Assembly: GCF_008831285.2 (NCBI RefSeq)
Contig: NC_045142.1
Coordinates: forward strand, 5,587,501 to 5,651,500
Direction of reading: 5' to 3'
Length of the DNA stretch: 64,000 nucleotides
Source: Nymphaea colorata
Lineage: Eukaryota > Streptophyta > Magnoliopsida > Nymphaeales > Nymphaeaceae
Part shown: one piece after another, positions 61,638 to 64,000 of the stretch
How the letters are laid out: each line of letters begins with the position of its first letter
Position numbering within the stretch: position 1 is the stretch's first letter
Made by a program: the position numbers and the translations under genes
The notes under the pieces: model-generated
What the model saw: only the letters and a program-made list of their open reading frames with translations
Database searches by the model: none
What the model was told of the DNA's origin: nothing

Positions 61638-61908
61638 GCACCAGGGGCAGAGATAGGTGGTGGTTTCATGGAGCCCTTTCTTTGAAAGCTTAAATTAGTG
61701 GTTGAACTTAGGTGACTTGCATCCAGTCATATCGAACAGCCCCACGAGATCCAGGTAACTGCTTAATGGCCAATTAAAAATTTATTAACTATATGCTCAG
61801 TGCCCTATGAAAAAAAAAAATAGATGTTTCACTCTTAGTTGGTAACCAACCAAAATTTTCTTTTTGTAAATCAGTTCTTAATTGCCAATGTAGATTGTCA
61901 TTACTTGA
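61638..61908. repeat. 271-bp tandem duplication, copy 1
   Basis: From CCAGGGGCAGAGATAGG to GTCATTACTTGAT. It is repeated immediately at 61909-62175 with about 95 percent similarity by eye. It contains AAGCTTAAATTAGTGGTTG and a poly-A run. Confidence 0.85.
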
Positions 61909-62175
61909 TCACCAGGGGCTGAGATAGGTGGGGGCTCCATGGAGCCCTTTCTTTGAAAGCTTAAATTAGTAGTTGAACTTAGGTGACTTGCATCCAGTCA
62001 TATCGGACAGCCCCACAAGATCCAAGTAACTGCTTAATGGCTAATTAAAAATTGTTAACTATATGCTCAGTGCCCTATGAAAAAAAAAATTGGGTGTTCC
62101 ACTCCTGGTAACCAACCAAAATTTTCTTTTTGTAAATCAGATCTTAATTGCCAATGTAGATTGTCATTACTTGAT
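61909..62175. repeat. 271-bp tandem duplication, copy 2
   Basis: It starts CCAGGGGCTGAGATAGG and ends GTCATTACTTGAT, directly abutting copy 1. It has small indels, including a shorter segment near CACTCCTGGTAACC. Confidence 0.85.
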
Positions 62176-62179
62176 GACA

Positions 62180-64000
62180 ATTTGCTTTGGAGAGTAAGAA
62201 ATACTGTCTGATAATGTCTTAAATGAAGCTACATTTTTTTTTGCATTTATGTTTTTTTTTTCTTTTAGTCACAAACCAAAAAGGATAAATGGCCATTTCA
62301 ATTATTAATGGCCAATTATATATGCCACATATCAAGGGCCTTGTCGTCCTCGTACTACCTCCTGATAGTTTAATACAATAATGTTAAAAAATAATATTTT
62401 ATTTTAAAATTTAAGAATTAATTTTTTGTGGCCTACGGATGCTGATCAACATCAATTGGTGACCTACTTTGTCCGAAGATTAGACAAAAATTTTGAGAAA
62501 CCACTCAAGTTTTCTCAAGTACGCTCACTGAGATCGGGACAATCGCTTTGATATGATAATGCCTGGCCATAAGGTATAAAGTCTATAACAAGAATATATT
62601 CTTTCATTAATTTTTAACGTTAATTGTATGATGGATGAAACTTTATACTTAAGTGCGATCCTCCCCAGCATCATGATAAATCATTGTCAGTACTTGACTG
62701 TTAATTTTTAAATTATAATTAGAAGCAGATCCAAGAGCTAGAAACAGAGGGGGGAGGCAGGTGCTGGCAGTTGTCCACATAGACCCCAAAAAATATTTAT
62801 TTTAAATATTAATACTTCAATCTAATTTTCCTCATTTACATATTGGTGCTCCTTAAAATTTTAAAATTTTGTAACTAGTGTCCCTTAATCAGAATGTTCT
62901 TACTCCACCCTTCACTAGAGTTTAGAAATCGTGTCGATCATTATTGCCTTCATTTCTCACAATACCCGCGGTTTGATATTGCTGTGTCCACAATAATTGC
63001 AATTTGCGGTGGAAATTGACTCCTGCAATAGTCCTAGAAAATTTTTTGAATTCGAGCTGTTGGGGTGTATTTTCCATGGTTCCGATCTTAGAAATTAGCC
63101 TTTTTTAAGAGAAAAAGGAAAACATGAAAATAAGAGTCATTACATATTGGAAATTTTCTAAGACATATAATATCAGCAAAAAAGTAAAACAGATTACTTT
63201 GTTAATGACATACAGAGTTTAATTTTGTTATTAAGTATAGTGAGTGTCACAAGGCATGCAGTGATTCGACTAAAACATCTTTAATATTAAGAACATAGTT
63301 TAATACAATAATGTTAAACAGACATAAACACATTAAGTAAAAGGTTTCATTCTTTTTTCCAGTCGGCCTCTTTCTTCCATGAAGTTTCTTATTTTGGCAG
63401 CCCTCTCTTCTCTATGTGTTTCAACAACCAGAGATCTACCTCTGCCTATTTTCTTTGATAAGTTCCTTCCATATGCTCCATTCTTTACCTTCCATCCTAC
63501 CATGCACATGTTTGGCCGCTGATTGAAGAAAGAAGCCATTAACATCTCCAACTGAGAAGCCACCATACCACCTGCTATTCGTATATTTATTGAAAAATTT
63601 TCAACTATCTTTGCGATGGGGGTTCCAAAAGTTCCTTCATCTCCATGTTCCTTCTAAACTCTTCGATTTCATTCAACAGCTACCTTAATGACAGCAACCA
63701 AGAGAAGTCACCAATTTCGCTTTCCCTTTTTTTCTGCACTGTCAACAATAAGTTTATTCCTCAGTCCAACTTTTCCAAATTTGATTGTGAAAGGCCTTCC
63801 TCTATGGTCGATCTAATGTTTGGTGGGAGTGGTGTGGTTGTTTCTCGTAGTTGTAATACTGCTTCATTTACCAACAGTCTTTTGTTTCTCCCATTAGCTG
63901 CAAATTCTGTACATATTACATGTTCTCCATTGGAGATTTGGGATCCCTTTGCCTGTAGGCTATCCTGGATAGTTCTTTTTCCATTTGTGATTTCTCAATA
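62180..64000. other. Intergenic to right edge; coding-like degenerate stretch
   Basis: The minus frame 63566-63333 is open for 77 codons (MVASQLEMLMASF..., basic Arg/Lys-rich). Sequence on either side reads similarly but is broken by many stops. It may be a decayed gene or transposon ORF; I do not recognise the family. Confidence 0.3.
62720..62915. mobile_element. Diverged fragment of the 10220 MITE family
   Basis: It has a purine-rich left part (AGAGGGGGGAGGCAGG), an AT core with CTCCTTAAAATTTTAAAATT, and a TTACTCCACCCTTC end. This is the same layout as 10220 and 23925, without intact termini. Confidence 0.35.

Overview
The window is nuclear DNA of a flowering plant. The evidence is three intron-containing genes of land-plant families, canonical GT-AG introns, an AT-rich intergenic background with long (TA)n and (GA)n microsatellites, and relics of plant transposable elements (hAT-type MITEs, Ty3/gypsy and LTR fragments, SINE-like units). 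The species cannot be fixed from the sequence.

Three genes are well supported, all on the minus strand. (1) 7804-8859: a three-exon CCT-motif-family transcription regulator, 274 aa, with a TATA box and a cluster of ACGT-core elements just upstream. (2) 28445-29120: a two-exon WUSCHEL-related homeobox gene of the WOX3/PRESSED FLOWER/NARROW SHEATH type, 194 aa, with a homeodomain in exon 1 and a WUS box in exon 2. (3) 46429-51706: a respiratory burst oxidase homologue (plant NADPH oxidase), reconstructed here as 15 exons that join in frame to 860 codons plus stop, closest by recollection to the RBOHE clade. I see no sign that the three genes act together. They are separate loci with large intergenic gaps.

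The rest is intergenic. It holds at least seven short hAT-type MITEs with recognisable 8-bp target-site duplications (at 7.1, 17.1, 22.4, 32.1, 41.9, 60.1 and 61.2 kb) and several truncated relatives. At 57.4-58.05 kb there is a decayed Ty3/gypsy pol fragment (RNase H to integrase, minus strand) broken by stops and frameshifts. At 26.2-26.8 kb there is a probable LTR relic. SINE-like units with pol III A/B boxes lie at 12.8, 37.0 and 46.7 kb. Local tandem duplications lie at 25.9, 33.3, 33.8, 54.1/55.8 and 61.6/61.9 kb.

Low-confidence coding leads are an orphan 3' exon at 40618-40821 (minus), a possible terminal exon at the left edge (224-296, plus) and degenerate coding-like sequence near the right edge. 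I found no cluster that looks like a new biological system. The most informative items are the reconstructed genes and the mobile-element and duplication structure.
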